Assembly (NCBI GenBank): GCA_040394195.1
Contig: JBEBSR010000033.1
Coordinates: forward strand, 1-29,739
Reading direction: 5' to 3'
DNA length: 29,739 nucleotides
DNA from: Wohlfahrtiimonas larvae_A
GTDB taxonomy: Bacteria > Pseudomonadota > Gammaproteobacteria > Cardiobacteriales > Wohlfahrtiimonadaceae
Part shown: positions 7,180 through 15,740 of the stretch, piece by piece
How positions within the stretch are numbered: position 1 is the stretch's first letter
Layout of the letters: every line of letters begins with the position of its first letter
Notes under the pieces: generated by a model
Databases searched by the model: none
The model's input: only the letters and a program-made list of their open reading frames with translations
What the model was told of the DNA's origin: nothing
Translations under genes and position numbers: made by a program

Positions 7180-8606
7180 TGACTGGTTTCTTACAATTTA
7201 TCGTTAACCTTGGTTACTTCGCGACTGCAATCACCTTCATCTTTGCATTAAAGCGTATGAGCCACCCTTCTACAGCACGCTCAGGGATTGTTTGGGCTGG
7301 TTATGCAATGGCATTTGCTACTGTTTTAACATTCATTCACCCTGCAATTCATGGCAACTACTTCTTAATGATTTTCGCAATCTTAATTGGTGGAATCATC
7401 GCAAACGTTACAGCTAAAAACGTAGCAATGACAGATATGCCACAGATGATTGCAATCTATAACGGTGTGGGCTCAGCTTCAGCAGCATGTATCGCAGCAA
7501 TCACATTGTTACGCACTGGCACATTAGTGGAAACACACAATGTGGCAGGCACTTTCCGCGAATTGCCACCAATGTTGCTATTGGCAGGTGTTGGCGGATT
7601 GATCGGCTTAGTATCATTCACAGGCTCTATCATTGCATGGATGAAACTCGATGGCCGCATGAATAAAGTTGTGCGCATCAAAGGCAGAAATGCAATCAAT
7701 GGCGCATTGTTAATGTCGGCTATCTTATTTGTGATTATGTTAGCAAACGTTGGCGTACAAGATACAGCACCAAGCTACGCATTGATCATCTTATTATTCA
7801 TCGTAGCAGCAGCTTTAGGTATCTTAATTGCGATTCCAATTGGTGGTGCTGATATGCCAGTTGTGATCTCATTATTCAACGCATTGACAGGTTTAGCTGT
7901 TGCGTTTGAAGGTATCGCGACAAACAACTACGGTTTAGTTGTATCAGGTATGGTTGTAGGTGCGGCAGGTTCATTATTGACAATCTTAATGGCAAAAGCA
8001 ATGAACCGTTCATTATCTAACGTATTGTTCTCTAACTTCGGTGAAGCACAAGCAAGCACAGAAGAAATTTCAGGTAGCTTAAAACCAGTTGCTGCTGGCG
8101 ATGCTGCAATGACAATGGCTTATGCACAAAAAGTTATCATCATTCCTGGTTATGGCTTAGCAGTTGCACAAGCACAGCACAAAGTTGCTGAATTAACAAA
8201 ACTTCTACAAGACAAAGATGTTGATGTTAAATTTGCAATTCACCCTGTTGCTGGTCGTATGCCTGGTCACATGAACGTATTATTGGCTGAAGCTGGTATT
8301 CCTTATGACTTGATTTTTGACTTAGATGAAATCAATGAAGAGTTTAAAGATACAGATGCTGTATTAGTTATTGGTGCTAACGACGTTGTTAACCCAGTTG
8401 CTAGAACAGATAAATCAAGCCCTATCTACGGCATGCCTATCTTAAATGCTGACATGGCAAAACAAGTGTTTGTTGTGAAGCGTGGACAAGGCGCTGGCTT
8501 CTCTGGCATTGAAAACCACCTATTCTATTTAGATAACACTAACATGGTTTATGGTGATGCTCAGAAGATGGTTAACGATATGATCGCATCCATCAAAACG
8601 CTTTAA
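7179..8606 (+). CDS. pntB: NAD(P) transhydrogenase subunit beta
   Basis: Beta subunit of the membrane transhydrogenase: a multi-helix N-terminal part that forms most of the proton channel and a C-terminal NADP(H)-binding domain III. The 475 residues include the membrane motif GGADMPVVISLFNALTGLA, a run of hydrophobic segments up to about residue 275, and in domain III the Rossmann-like IIPGYGLAVAQAQ, FAIHPVAGRMPGHMNVLLAEA and VLVIGANDVVNP motifs. Length is close to the family norm (E. coli PntB is 462). Last gene of the operon, followed 17 bp later by a strong terminator. Confidence 0.97.
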   Translation: MTGFLQFIVNLGYFATAITFIFALKRMSHPSTARSGIVWAGYAMAFATVLTFIHPAIHGNYFLMIFAILIGGIIANVTAKNVAMTDMPQMIAIYNGVGSASAACIAAITLLRTGTLVETHNVAGTFRELPPMLLLAGVGGLIGLVSFTGSIIAWMKLDGRMNKVVRIKGRNAINGALLMSAILFVIMLANVGVQDTAPSYALIILLFIVAAALGILIAIPIGGADMPVVISLFNALTGLAVAFEGIATNNYGLVVSGMVVGAAGSLLTILMAKAMNRSLSNVLFSNFGEAQASTEEISGSLKPVAAGDAAMTMAYAQKVIIIPGYGLAVAQAQHKVAELTKLLQDKDVDVKFAIHPVAGRMPGHMNVLLAEAGIPYDLIFDLDEINEEFKDTDAVLVIGANDVVNPVARTDKSSPIYGMPILNADMAKQVFVVKRGQGAGFSGIENHLFYLDNTNMVYGDAQKMVNDMIASIKTL

Positions 8607-8623
8607 TAAAATTTAAACTAAAG

Positions 8624-8650
8624 AAAAGCGCTCCTCGTGAGCGCTTTTTT
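8624..8650 (+). terminator. Intrinsic terminator after pntB
   Basis: Stem AAAAGCGCTC and GAGCGCTTTT around a CTCGT loop, with the T-run overlapping the right arm. It ends the pnt operon and separates it from the convergent tRNA genes. Confidence 0.92.
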
Positions 8651-8760
8651 ATTATCTCTAATTTAGCAAACAGCCTCATAGCACCTCTCATCTGCAACAA
8701 AGATACTATTAAATAAGTGCATAGAAACTATTATGTGTAATTTTACAAAAGACAAATACC

Positions 8761-8789
8761 AAAAAACCCTGAAATAAATTTCAGGGTTT
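8761..8789 (-). terminator. Terminator of tRNA-Arg copy 1
   Basis: Minus-strand hairpin with 11-bp arms AAACCCTGAAA and TTTCAGGGTTT around a four-base loop, running into a T-tract, 8 bp after the CCA end of the tRNA. Confidence 0.9.
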
Positions 8790-8796
8790 CTATCAA

Positions 8797-8874
<78 letters not shown>

Positions 8875-8894
8875 ATATCTCAAAAGAGGTGAAC

Positions 8895-8922
8895 ATTATA
8901 TCGTGTATTTCAAATCTGTCAA
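8895..8922 (-). promoter_or_regulatory. Consensus promoter of tRNA-Arg copy 1
   Basis: Perfect TTGACA and TATAAT on the minus strand with a 16-bp spacer. The -10 lies about 20 bp before the mature 5' end. The spacer differs from that of copy 2 although both hexamers are kept. Confidence 0.85.
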
Positions 8923-9082
8923 CAGATTGATGTGATCAATAAATAAACAACCAAATCATATCAATATATAAAATTAGTATAGAGAGGTATAACCCCCTCA
9001 ATAATTCACATTTCTGACAGAGAAAAGCTAAAAGAGAAAACACTGACAATAATTATGAGATTATTTTCAGAAGACAAATACC

Positions 9083-9111
9083 AAAAAACCCTGAAATAAA
9101 TTTCAGGGTTT
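9083..9111 (-). terminator. Terminator of tRNA-Arg copy 2
   Basis: Identical to the copy 1 terminator: 11-bp arms, four-base loop and T-tract on the minus strand. Confidence 0.9.
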
Positions 9112-9118
9112 CTATCAA

Positions 9119-9196
<78 letters not shown>

Positions 9197-9216
9197 ATAT
9201 CTCAAAAGAGGCGCTC

Positions 9217-9244
9217 ATTATATCGTTATTTCCGAAGCTGTCAA
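9217..9244 (-). promoter_or_regulatory. Consensus promoter of tRNA-Arg copy 2
   Basis: TTGACA and TATAAT with 16 bp between them on the minus strand. The GC-rich stretch after the -10 (GAGCGCCTC) resembles the discriminators of stringently controlled stable-RNA promoters. Confidence 0.85.
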
Positions 9245-9257
9245 ACTCTAATTGCGC

Positions 9258-9620
9258 CTATTTTTTAAGCATATCTGATAACCCTGCGAAAGGGTTATGT
9301 TTTACATCAATTTTTTGATCTTCAGTGATGACATATTGTGCACGCAGAGCTTCTTCTTGACGCTGATGCTCATTATCATGGCAATACAAACACAATAATT
9401 CCCAATTACTGCCATCGGGGGGATTATTATCATGATCGTGATCTTTATGATGCACTGTCAATTCAAATAGATTTGCGCGCGTAAATTCACGCGTACAACG
9501 ACCACAAATCCAAGGATACATGCCTAACGCACGTTCACGATAACCTGAAGCACGCTTATCAGCTTCTTTACGTGCATTAGCAACAATGTCATCCAATCGA
9601 TTTTTAGAAATAGATTTCAC
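9258..9620 (-). CDS. yajD: YajD-like HNH nuclease family protein
   Basis: Small HNH-fold protein with a zinc-binding four-cysteine frame; the substrate is not established for the family. The 120 residues contain YPWICGRCTREF, the HNH core ELTVHHKDHDHDNNPPDGSNWELLC and CLYCHDNEH, close to E. coli YajD as remembered. The start codon is GTG, directly after the smpB stop codon with no base between, and its ribosome site GGGAAG lies inside the last smpB codons, so translation is coupled. The N-terminus is a few residues longer than in E. coli. Confidence 0.9.
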   Translation of the reverse strand: MKSISKNRLDDIVANARKEADKRASGYRERALGMYPWICGRCTREFTRANLFELTVHHKDHDHDNNPPDGSNWELLCLYCHDNEHQRQEEALRAQYVITEDQKIDVKHNPFAGLSDMLKK

Positions 9621-10091
9621 TTAACTTCCCTTCAATACGCGATGCTTTTCAATGTTCCATTCACGCTCTTTAATTGTTGCACGCTTATCATGATCTTGCT
9701 TACCTTTCGCCAGACCAATCTCAGCTTTCACCATGCCCTGCTTCCAATACAGACTTAAAGGCACAATTGTATAGCCTTTACGATCAATACTACCTACCAA
9801 GCGATCAATTTCATGCTTATGAAGCAATAATTTACGCGTGCGAATAGGATCAGCTTTAACATGTGTCGATGCTGATGTTAATGGCGACATATGCGCACCA
9901 AATAAAAATGCTTCACCATCTTTAAATGTCACATACGCCTCTTTGATCTGCGCTTTACCAGCACGGATACTTTTAACTTCCCAACCTTCTAAGCTGATGC
10001 CCGCTTCAATTTTCTCTTCGATAAAGTAATCGTGAAACGCTTTCTTATTGGCTGCGATTTGCGGATTAAACGCAGGTTTTTTCTTACTCAT
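9621..10091 (-). CDS. smpB: SsrA-binding protein
   Basis: SmpB binds the tRNA-like end of tmRNA and delivers it to stalled ribosomes for trans-translation. The 156-residue protein has the full family pattern: IAANKKAFHDYFIEEKIEAGI, LEGWEVKSIRAG near the N-terminus, LLLHKHEIDRL, GYTIVPLSLYW, and the basic tail KGKQDHDKR...IKEREWNIEKHRVLK, which reads the empty mRNA channel. No tmRNA gene lies in this window. It starts from ATG with a weak AGAGA site and is followed directly by yajD. Confidence 0.97.
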   Translation of the reverse strand: MSKKKPAFNPQIAANKKAFHDYFIEEKIEAGISLEGWEVKSIRAGKAQIKEAYVTFKDGEAFLFGAHMSPLTSASTHVKADPIRTRKLLLHKHEIDRLVGSIDRKGYTIVPLSLYWKQGMVKAEIGLAKGKQDHDKRATIKEREWNIEKHRVLKGS

Positions 10092-10129
10092 TCAATTTTC
10101 TCTAAAACTTGTGATTACAACGTGTTCAT

Positions 10130-10158
10130 AATCTACCACAATCCTGATTATTTGAGAA
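10130..10158 (-). promoter_or_regulatory. Possible promoter of smpB-yajD
   Basis: Minus strand TTCTCA, 17 bp, TAGATT, the latter preceded by TGG to form an extended -10. It lies about 40 bp upstream of the smpB ATG. The -35 is poor. Confidence 0.4.
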
Positions 10159-10206
10159 TTTTACAATTCATAAAAACTTATAAAAACAGATAATTGAACA
10201 TTCACA

Positions 10207-10235
10207 TTGCTTTTCTTCTACCTTAAAGTTACCAT
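10207..10235 (+). promoter_or_regulatory. Promoter of the AhpD-like/TetR/DsrE operon
   Basis: TTGCTT, a 17-bp spacer and TACCAT. The -10 lies inside the first operator palindrome (10228-10242), so a bound repressor would block polymerase. Inferred from position and pattern. Confidence 0.5.
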
Positions 10236-10242
10236 TGGTAAC
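10228..10242. promoter_or_regulatory. TetR-type operator 1
   Basis: Perfect 15-bp palindrome GTTACCATTGGTAAC overlapping the predicted -10. The likely ligand is the TetR-family protein encoded two genes down, as local autoregulation is typical of that family. Confidence 0.7.
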
Positions 10243-10249
10243 AATAAAA

Positions 10250-10264
10250 GTAACCAATAGTAAC
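10250..10264. promoter_or_regulatory. TetR-type operator 2
   Basis: GTAACCAATAGTAAC is an imperfect palindrome. Read on the other strand (AAGTTACTATTGGTTAC, 10250-10266) it differs from operator 1 (AAGTTACCATTGGTAAC) at two positions. Centres are 22 bp apart, about two helical turns, so two dimers would bind the same face of the DNA. Confidence 0.65.
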
Positions 10265-10288
10265 TTTATTCACAATGGAGATAATAGA

Positions 10289-10837
10289 ATGTCAAAATTA
10301 CCTTTAACAACATTAGAAACAGCAGATGATTTAGCAAAACCAATTTTGAATCATGCAAAAACAAACTTCGGTATGATTCCCAACTTTTTTGCAGCAATCG
10401 GTATTGATGGTGCATCATTAAGTGGCTTTTTAGCTTTCCAAGAAACATTGAATAACAATGCACAATTGACCGCTAAACAACGTGAGTTAATCGCCCTGGC
10501 TGTTGCGAATCACAATGGTTGCCATTACTGTGTGAGTGGGCATACATTTTCAGCAAAACGCATTGGCTTAACACCAGAAGAATGCATGGATGCACAGAAA
10601 GGTAAAAATACGGATGCGAAAGATCAAGCCATCATTGATTTAGCTTTAAATATTTTAAAAAGCAATGCTCATTTAACCGATGAAATGCTCGCAAATGCAA
10701 AACATAATGGCATCACAGATCAAGAAATTATTCAAATTACTGCACTCACAGCATTGAATACTTTAAGCAATTGGGTTAATAATATTGTCGATCCAACCAT
10801 TGATTTCCCAAAGGTTGATTTAATTTCCAACCCTTAA
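10289..10837 (+). CDS. AhpD-like (carboxymuconolactone decarboxylase family) protein
   Basis: Probable peroxidase-related thiol protein of the AhpD-like fold. The core has the family signature E67...C78-H-Y-C81-x3-H85 (ELIALAVANHNGCHYCVSGH); in AhpD the CxxC pair and nearby Glu and His carry out thiol redox chemistry. The ATG used here has GGAG eight bases upstream and gives 182 residues. A start at 10235 would fall within the operator and is rejected. First gene of a three-gene operon with a TetR repressor 12 bp downstream and a DsrE-like protein. The physiological substrate (peroxide, quinone or electrophile) cannot be read from sequence. Confidence 0.88.
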   Translation: MSKLPLTTLETADDLAKPILNHAKTNFGMIPNFFAAIGIDGASLSGFLAFQETLNNNAQLTAKQRELIALAVANHNGCHYCVSGHTFSAKRIGLTPEECMDAQKGKNTDAKDQAIIDLALNILKSNAHLTDEMLANAKHNGITDQEIIQITALTALNTLSNWVNNIVDPTIDFPKVDLISNP

Positions 10838-10849
10838 AGGATACTTGCC

Positions 10850-11422
10850 TTGAAAAGCCGATTACACAAAAATGAACGTTATGAACAACTGTTAGAACTT
10901 GCTCATCAGATCATTGATGAAGAAGGCACTGATGCTTTGACGCTGATTTCTCTCGCAGATAAAGCTGGCGTAACTAAGCCGATTCCTTATCGCCACTTTG
11001 GGAATCGCAAAGCTTTGCTGTACACGCTTTTTCAAGATACCTTAACTAAACTTGCCCACAATATGGAAACTGGCATCAATCAAGAAGCTAATTCTTTAGA
11101 TGATGCCATTCAAGTTTTCGCCAAAACTTATATGAAGTGCTTTGCTGAACACGGCAAATCCTGCTTTGCGGTGATTGCAGCACTCAAAGCTTATCCTGAA
11201 TATGAGATGATCGATTCAGAACTTCAAACATTTTTCTGTCAAACATTGGAAACTTCGCTTTCCCCATTTCTCCCCGAAAATAGCAAAATTCCAACGGTGA
11301 CATTAATGATGATCTTTGGTGCAACTTGTACTGTAGGCGGTATGTTTTTAAATCAACTCATCACAAAAGATGAAGTCGTTGAAAATGTTTCACGTTTAAT
11401 TTGGAAATTAATCGAACCCTAA
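10850..11422 (+). CDS. TetR/AcrR family transcriptional regulator
   Basis: Ligand-responsive repressor of 190 residues. The N-terminal three-helix DNA-binding domain includes YEQLLELAHQIIDEEG and the helix-turn-helix LTLISLADKAGVTKPIPYRHFGNRKALL; the C-terminal part (from about residue 70) is a helical ligand domain with four cysteines (C99, C106, C131, C155), which could sense oxidants, though this is speculation. The start codon is TTG with AAAGGA eight bases upstream; no in-frame ATG serves better. It lies between the AhpD-like and DsrE-like genes and most likely binds the operators at 10228-10264. Confidence 0.9.
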   Translation: MKSRLHKNERYEQLLELAHQIIDEEGTDALTLISLADKAGVTKPIPYRHFGNRKALLYTLFQDTLTKLAHNMETGINQEANSLDDAIQVFAKTYMKCFAEHGKSCFAVIAALKAYPEYEMIDSELQTFFCQTLETSLSPFLPENSKIPTVTLMMIFGATCTVGGMFLNQLITKDEVVENVSRLIWKLIEP

Positions 11423-11432
11423 GGAGCTTAAT

Positions 11433-11798
11433 ATGGCTGATCTACTCATCACATTGACACAACACGAAACTGATTCTAATAACGTTACGATCGCATTCAC
11501 AATGGGCAATGAAGCTTTAGCCAAAGGTTACAGCACTGAAATTATTTTATTATCCAACGCTGTTGCTCTCGCTCAAAAGAATTATGACGATAAAATTGAT
11601 ATTGGTGCGCCATTCAAACCTTTGAATGAATTATTACCTGCTTTCATCAAAGCTGGCGGCAAACTCAAAGTTTGTAAAGCTTGCATGATTCATAATGGTG
11701 TTAAAGAAGAAGATTTGATTTCTGAATCAATCATTATCACAGCACCAGATGTGATTGATCTATTGATGGAATCTAAAAAATCATTACAATTGAATTAA
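11433..11798 (+). CDS. DsrE-like family protein
   Basis: Small cytosolic protein of the DsrE/DsrF/YchN fold, a group containing sulfur-relay proteins and many uncharacterised members. The 121 residues show the typical strand LLITLTQHETDSNNVTIAFTMGNEALAKG, then LKVCKACMIHNGV with cysteines 81 and 84 where the family often carries its reactive cysteine, and a final hydrophobic helix DVIDLLMES. It has a strong ribosome site (AAGGAG, six bases from the ATG) 10 bp after the tetR gene. As its operon partner is another CxxC protein, a joint thiol-redox role is a reasonable inference but unproved. Confidence 0.85.
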   Translation: MADLLITLTQHETDSNNVTIAFTMGNEALAKGYSTEIILLSNAVALAQKNYDDKIDIGAPFKPLNELLPAFIKAGGKLKVCKACMIHNGVKEEDLISESIIITAPDVIDLLMESKKSLQLN

Positions 11799-11819
11799 TC
11801 ATTATTGAAAGATATCAAC

Positions 11820-11856
11820 AAAAAAGCTGAATACAAATTTGAATTCAGCTTTTTTT
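11820..11856. terminator. Bidirectional terminator between dsrE-like and DUF3100 genes
   Basis: 13-bp stem AAAAAAGCTGAAT with ATTCAGCTTTTTT around a 10-base loop, T-run on both strands. It lies between convergent genes and can serve both. Confidence 0.9.
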
Positions 11857-11882
11857 ACAACCAATCTAAAAGGATTATTGCA

Positions 11883-13202
11883 TTACAACAAAATATTGGC
11901 AATCACTGCTGAACCAACGAATGTCCCTGTAAATGTTAACAATGCAACAATCGCAATCTTCACACCCGACTTTTTAAATAGTGCAACTTCCCTTTGAGAG
12001 ATTGCAATACCTGCATAAGCCAATGCGGGTGTAATTAATGGCAACAAACCAAGTTTATTCGTTGCTTCCATCACGTAATTATCCGTTGGCATAAATGGCA
12101 ATGCAAAGAAGATAGCAACTAAAGAGATCCAAGCAATGGCAGGAACCTTAAATGGAATCACTTTACCAATCAAAACACCCACAGCACAGAAGCCAAAAAT
12201 GATTAACATGCCAGGCAATGCTTCCAATGGATTAACACCTGTGCCCGCCCAATTCGTGATTAACAATATTGCTGACATCACAGCTAAAGCAACCAAAGTC
12301 TGTGTAACATTTAATGGAACTTCTTCATCATCACTCACTTCCATTTTTGCAACTTCATCTTCCAACTCATGCTCTGCTTTGGTATTTTCAGCTGCTGGCT
12401 TACGGATTTTCACTAAAATTTTGTAACAGAATTCAGCCAATGGTAATGCCACAAATACGCTCATGAATAAACCAGTACCATAAGTTAACAAGTTAGATGT
12501 TGCTGCAAATGCAATCACATCATCCGCTCTATCTGGCACAACCTCAGCCAATGATGCAGAACAAGCCCCCATCATACTGCCACTACCAACACCACAAGCC
12601 ATTGCTAAAGCCCTGATATCAAATACATCCCAAGATGCCATGAAACCTGCTAATAAGGAGAAATAAATCGCCCCAAATAGCGTTCCCATAACGTAAACAC
12701 CCATTACACCAATGCCTTCAGGGCTTTTAATACCAAAACGATCAGCAACCAACGCAATATTAGGTTCACGTGCAATAGAATGTGTTGCACCAACAGCTTC
12801 TCTACCCATGCCAAATAGCAATACAGCCACAGGCAAAGCAAATAAAACAGTCGCGACATTGCCAAGCTCCTGCAAAATCAGTGCAGGGCCAGCAGCAATG
12901 ATATCGTTAATCTTTGGGCCGATGCCCACAGAAAACTTCGCAATGAATGGCATCACACAAATCAACACCCAATAAGTTGCAATATTGGATGCAGGTCCTA
13001 CGATTTTTGCAGCTTTAGGAATGATATTTCCATTGAAAAATACAGAGAACACAAAAGCATATAGTAGTGGCAATAAAATCACGATGCCAATACCAATATC
13101 AAACTTCAAAATCCCAATAAACTCTGCAATTACTGATGTAACAATGACAATTAAATGTAATCGCCAATCCAACAATAATGAATAACTCGTTGTTCTGTTC
13201 AT
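11883..13202 (-). CDS. DUF3100 family membrane protein, probable permease
   Basis: Integral membrane protein of 439 residues. It matches my recollection of the DUF3100 family: LLDWRLHLIVIVTSVIAEFIG at the N-terminus, GPALILQELGNVATVLFALPVAVLLFGMGREAVGAT, AREPNIALVADRFGIKSPEGIGVMGVYVMGTLFGAIY, and GVGSGSMMGACSASLA. About ten hydrophobic segments are split by a charged loop (261-297, rich in Glu and Lys). Transport activity is inferred from topology and context; the family is uncharacterised. The ATG at 13202 has GGAGG seven bases upstream; an earlier in-frame start would run into the ALDH gene. Last gene of the minus-strand operon with ALDH (46 bp gap). Confidence 0.8.
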   Translation of the reverse strand: MNRTTSYSLLLDWRLHLIVIVTSVIAEFIGILKFDIGIGIVILLPLLYAFVFSVFFNGNIIPKAAKIVGPASNIATYWVLICVMPFIAKFSVGIGPKINDIIAAGPALILQELGNVATVLFALPVAVLLFGMGREAVGATHSIAREPNIALVADRFGIKSPEGIGVMGVYVMGTLFGAIYFSLLAGFMASWDVFDIRALAMACGVGSGSMMGACSASLAEVVPDRADDVIAFAATSNLLTYGTGLFMSVFVALPLAEFCYKILVKIRKPAAENTKAEHELEDEVAKMEVSDDEEVPLNVTQTLVALAVMSAILLITNWAGTGVNPLEALPGMLIIFGFCAVGVLIGKVIPFKVPAIAWISLVAIFFALPFMPTDNYVMEATNKLGLLPLITPALAYAGIAISQREVALFKKSGVKIAIVALLTFTGTFVGSAVIANILL

Positions 13203-13248
13203 AATCCATCCTCCATTTGAAGCTTTATTATTTTTGATTACATCGCAA

Positions 13249-14763
13249 TTATTCCTCTTGCGCCCCGTAACCAAAATTGACCAATGGTTGCTCTGCGCGC
13301 TCAACCCAAATACTTTTCACTTGGCTATAAGCATGCAATGCTTCTATACCAGAAGAGCGACCATAACCACTTGCATCGTAACCACCGAAAGGCGAACTCA
13401 CATGAATAGTTTTATAACCATTGATCCAGAATGTACCTGCTTTCACCTTGGAAGCCACACGGTGTGCTTTTGAAACATCTTTGCACCATATAGCGCCAGC
13501 TAAACCAAATTGACTATCGTTCGCAATGCTAATAGCCTCTGCTTCTGTTTCAAATGGAATCGCAATGACAACTGGCCCAAAAATCTCTTCTTGAGCGCAC
13601 GCCATTTTATTATTGCCCACTAAAACTGTTGGGTTCACATAATAACCAGCGACATTCGGCATAGATTCAGCATTATTACTAGGAATTACAGCACCTTCTG
13701 CCAAACCTTTCTTAATCATATTGCAAACATGTTCATATTGCTTTTGATTGTGAATAGGGCCAATTTGCGTGCTTTCATCATCTGGATTACCCACAACAAA
13801 ACGATTAGTTGTTTGTGCTAAATCCTTCACAAATTGATCAAAAATAGATTTTTCAATCAATACACGCGAGCCTGAAACACAGCTCTGCCCTGCGCTACCA
13901 AAAATTGCATTTTGTGCGCCACGCAATGCTTTTTCATAGTCAGCATCAGCAAATACGATATTAGCTGATTTTCCACCGAGCTCTAAAACAGATGGCACAC
14001 CTTTCTTCGCTGCTGCCACTGCAATCTTTTCACCTGTTAATGGAGAACCTACAAATACAACTTTCTTAATATCAGTATCTGCAATCAATGCTTGTCCAAT
14101 AGTATGGCCATAGCCAGCGATGATATTGACTAAACCTTTTGGTGCACCTGCTCTTTCAACTAAAACACCCACAATCAATGAGGTTAAAGGTGTTAATTCT
14201 GAAGGTTTTAAAATAACAGCATTGCCTGCAGCAATTGCTGGTGCAATCTGCCAACCACAAGTAAAAATTGGCGCATTCCATGGTGTAATTTGTAAAACAG
14301 TACCCAATGGCTCATAAACAACATAGTTTAAATGTGTTGTTGGCACAGGAATTACCGAACCATGCAATTTATCTGCCCAACCTGCATAGTATTCAAACAT
14401 TTCAGAAACTTTCGCAACTTCACCACGCGCATCACGAATAGGTTTGTTGGATGATTTGGATTCCAATAATGCTAACTGCTCCGCGTTCGCACGAATCAAT
14501 CGCCCAATTTCAAACATAATGCGACCACGTTGTGCTCCTGTTAACGCTGCCCATTCAGCTTGTGCTTTTGCTGTGCATTCATTCAATATTGGAATGACTG
14601 AAGTATCTGCATCCTTATATTGATACAAGACTGTATTATCATGTGCTTTGAATACTGTAATTGCTTCGCCATGTCCTTCTAACCATTGCCCATTCACATA
14701 ACTGCCTACAGTTTTTGCTTCTGGTACCCATTGATTCAACAAACTTAAAATTTCTTGGTTCAT
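13249..14763 (-). CDS. NAD(P)+-dependent aldehyde dehydrogenase
   Basis: Oxidises an aldehyde to its acid. The 504-residue protein has all ALDH superfamily landmarks: PWN (161-163), cofactor-contacting K186 in LKPSE, FVGSPLTG, the general base E261 in ELGGKSAN, catalytic C295 in GQSC, EEIFGPVV and the C-terminal SPFGGYDASGYGRSSG. Substrate cannot be assigned. It starts at 14763, one base after the stop of the hydroxyacid dehydrogenase gene, with AAGGA inside that gene's last codons, so the two are tightly coupled. The pairing suggests that the dehydrogenase makes a semialdehyde that this enzyme finishes. It is not the CoA-acylating MmsA type, judged by the general ALDH motifs, though this is not proved. 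Confidence 0.92.
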   Translation of the reverse strand: MNQEILSLLNQWVPEAKTVGSYVNGQWLEGHGEAITVFKAHDNTVLYQYKDADTSVIPILNECTAKAQAEWAALTGAQRGRIMFEIGRLIRANAEQLALLESKSSNKPIRDARGEVAKVSEMFEYYAGWADKLHGSVIPVPTTHLNYVVYEPLGTVLQITPWNAPIFTCGWQIAPAIAAGNAVILKPSELTPLTSLIVGVLVERAGAPKGLVNIIAGYGHTIGQALIADTDIKKVVFVGSPLTGEKIAVAAAKKGVPSVLELGGKSANIVFADADYEKALRGAQNAIFGSAGQSCVSGSRVLIEKSIFDQFVKDLAQTTNRFVVGNPDDESTQIGPIHNQKQYEHVCNMIKKGLAEGAVIPSNNAESMPNVAGYYVNPTVLVGNNKMACAQEEIFGPVVIAIPFETEAEAISIANDSQFGLAGAIWCKDVSKAHRVASKVKAGTFWINGYKTIHVSSPFGGYDASGYGRSSGIEALHAYSQVKSIWVERAEQPLVNFGYGAQEE

Positions 14764-14764
14764 A

Positions 14765-15652
14765 CTATTTTCCTTTAAATAAATCTGCATCTGTCATTTT
14801 GACAATGGCATCGAAATCTTCTTGATCTGCTAATGTTTCTGCGCTTTTCTTCCAAAGCTCCATAACTTTTTTACTTAAAGGTAAATTCATATTTTCTGCT
14901 GTTGCTAATGCATCTGCTAAACCAACATCTTTGCGCATCAATCCCATTGTGAAACCTGAATCAAAAGCACCATTTAAAATCCAACGAGGAAAATTGACTT
15001 CACTCACAGCACTTCGCCCTGAACCTTTATTCAAACCTGACAATAATTTTTCTGGTGAAACACCTGCTTTGTTTGCCAAAGCAACGGCTTCTGCTGTTAT
15101 GATTAAATGCGCTGCCGCTAATAAGTTATTGCAGATTTTGACAACATTGCCAGCACCACATTCACCAACATTCACTTGCACTGCACTGAGATCAGCTAAA
15201 AATGGCTGAATATTTGCAAAATCTTCTTCAGTTGCACCTACAACCATTGTCATAGTGCCTGTTTTTGCACCATTGGGTCCACCAGAAACTGGTGCATCAA
15301 TGAAGGTCATGCCTTTAGTTTTTAATTCAGCATAAATTTTGCGGCTCACTTCAGCTGTTGAAGTTGTGGTATCTACAATAATTAAGCCATCATGCCCCAA
15401 TTCACTGATACCATTTATGCCCAATGCCAAAGCTTCTACGTGTTCAGCTTTGGGTAATGACAATACAACAACTTTGCTCTCTTTCAATAATTGAGCCAAT
15501 GGTGCCACAATTACACCAATTTTTTCTGCTTGTGATCTTGCTTCTTCTGAGAGGTCATAACCCATTACTTTGTAGCCATTTCGTAATAGCGTTTCTGCCA
15601 TTCCTCTTCCCATATTACCTAAGCCAATGACTGACACAAATCCATCTTTCAT
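14765..15652 (-). CDS. 3-hydroxyisobutyrate dehydrogenase-family oxidoreductase
   Basis: NAD(P)-dependent beta-hydroxyacid dehydrogenase, the family of MmsB, GarR and tartronate semialdehyde reductase. The 295 residues show the Rossmann GLGNMGRGMA (10-19), the substrate motif DAPVSGGPNGAKTG (119-132) and the catalytic lysine region GNVVKICNNLL with K172. It would interconvert a 3-hydroxy acid and a semialdehyde; which one is unknown. The start has an excellent AGGAGG site five bases away. First gene of the operon with ALDH and DUF3100, read from the promoter at 15692-15720 opposite to the LysR gene. Confidence 0.9.
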   Translation of the reverse strand: MKDGFVSVIGLGNMGRGMAETLLRNGYKVMGYDLSEEARSQAEKIGVIVAPLAQLLKESKVVVLSLPKAEHVEALALGINGISELGHDGLIIVDTTTSTAEVSRKIYAELKTKGMTFIDAPVSGGPNGAKTGTMTMVVGATEEDFANIQPFLADLSAVQVNVGECGAGNVVKICNNLLAAAHLIITAEAVALANKAGVSPEKLLSGLNKGSGRSAVSEVNFPRWILNGAFDSGFTMGLMRKDVGLADALATAENMNLPLSKKVMELWKKSAETLADQEDFDAIVKMTDADLFKGK

Positions 15653-15691
15653 ATAATCCTCCTACAGATATATTCTTTATTTGTTTTATTC

Positions 15692-15720
15692 AGTATAGGC
15701 ATGGTATGTTTATACAACAA
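15692..15720 (-). promoter_or_regulatory. Promoter of dehydrogenase-ALDH-DUF3100 operon with LysR-type site
   Basis: Minus strand TTGTTG, 17 bp, TATACT. An inverted repeat GTATA-N13-TATAC (15693-15715) spans the spacer and most of the -10, a placement suited to control by the divergent LysR protein. Confidence 0.5.
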
Positions 15721-15740
15721 TAGAGCATATTTTGTATTTC

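Noticed and set aside
8890..9070. Hidden gene or small RNA between the tRNA copies
   Set aside because: Apart from the copy 1 promoter I found no start with a ribosome site, terminator or stable hairpin.
10235..10288. Upstream start for the AhpD-like protein
   Set aside because: The codon lies within the operator palindrome and the predicted -10; the ATG at 10289 has a proper GGAG site.
13203..13304. Longer N-terminus for the DUF3100 protein starting at 13304
   Set aside because: It would overlap the ALDH gene, and the ATG at 13202 has an excellent GGAGG site and matches the family start.
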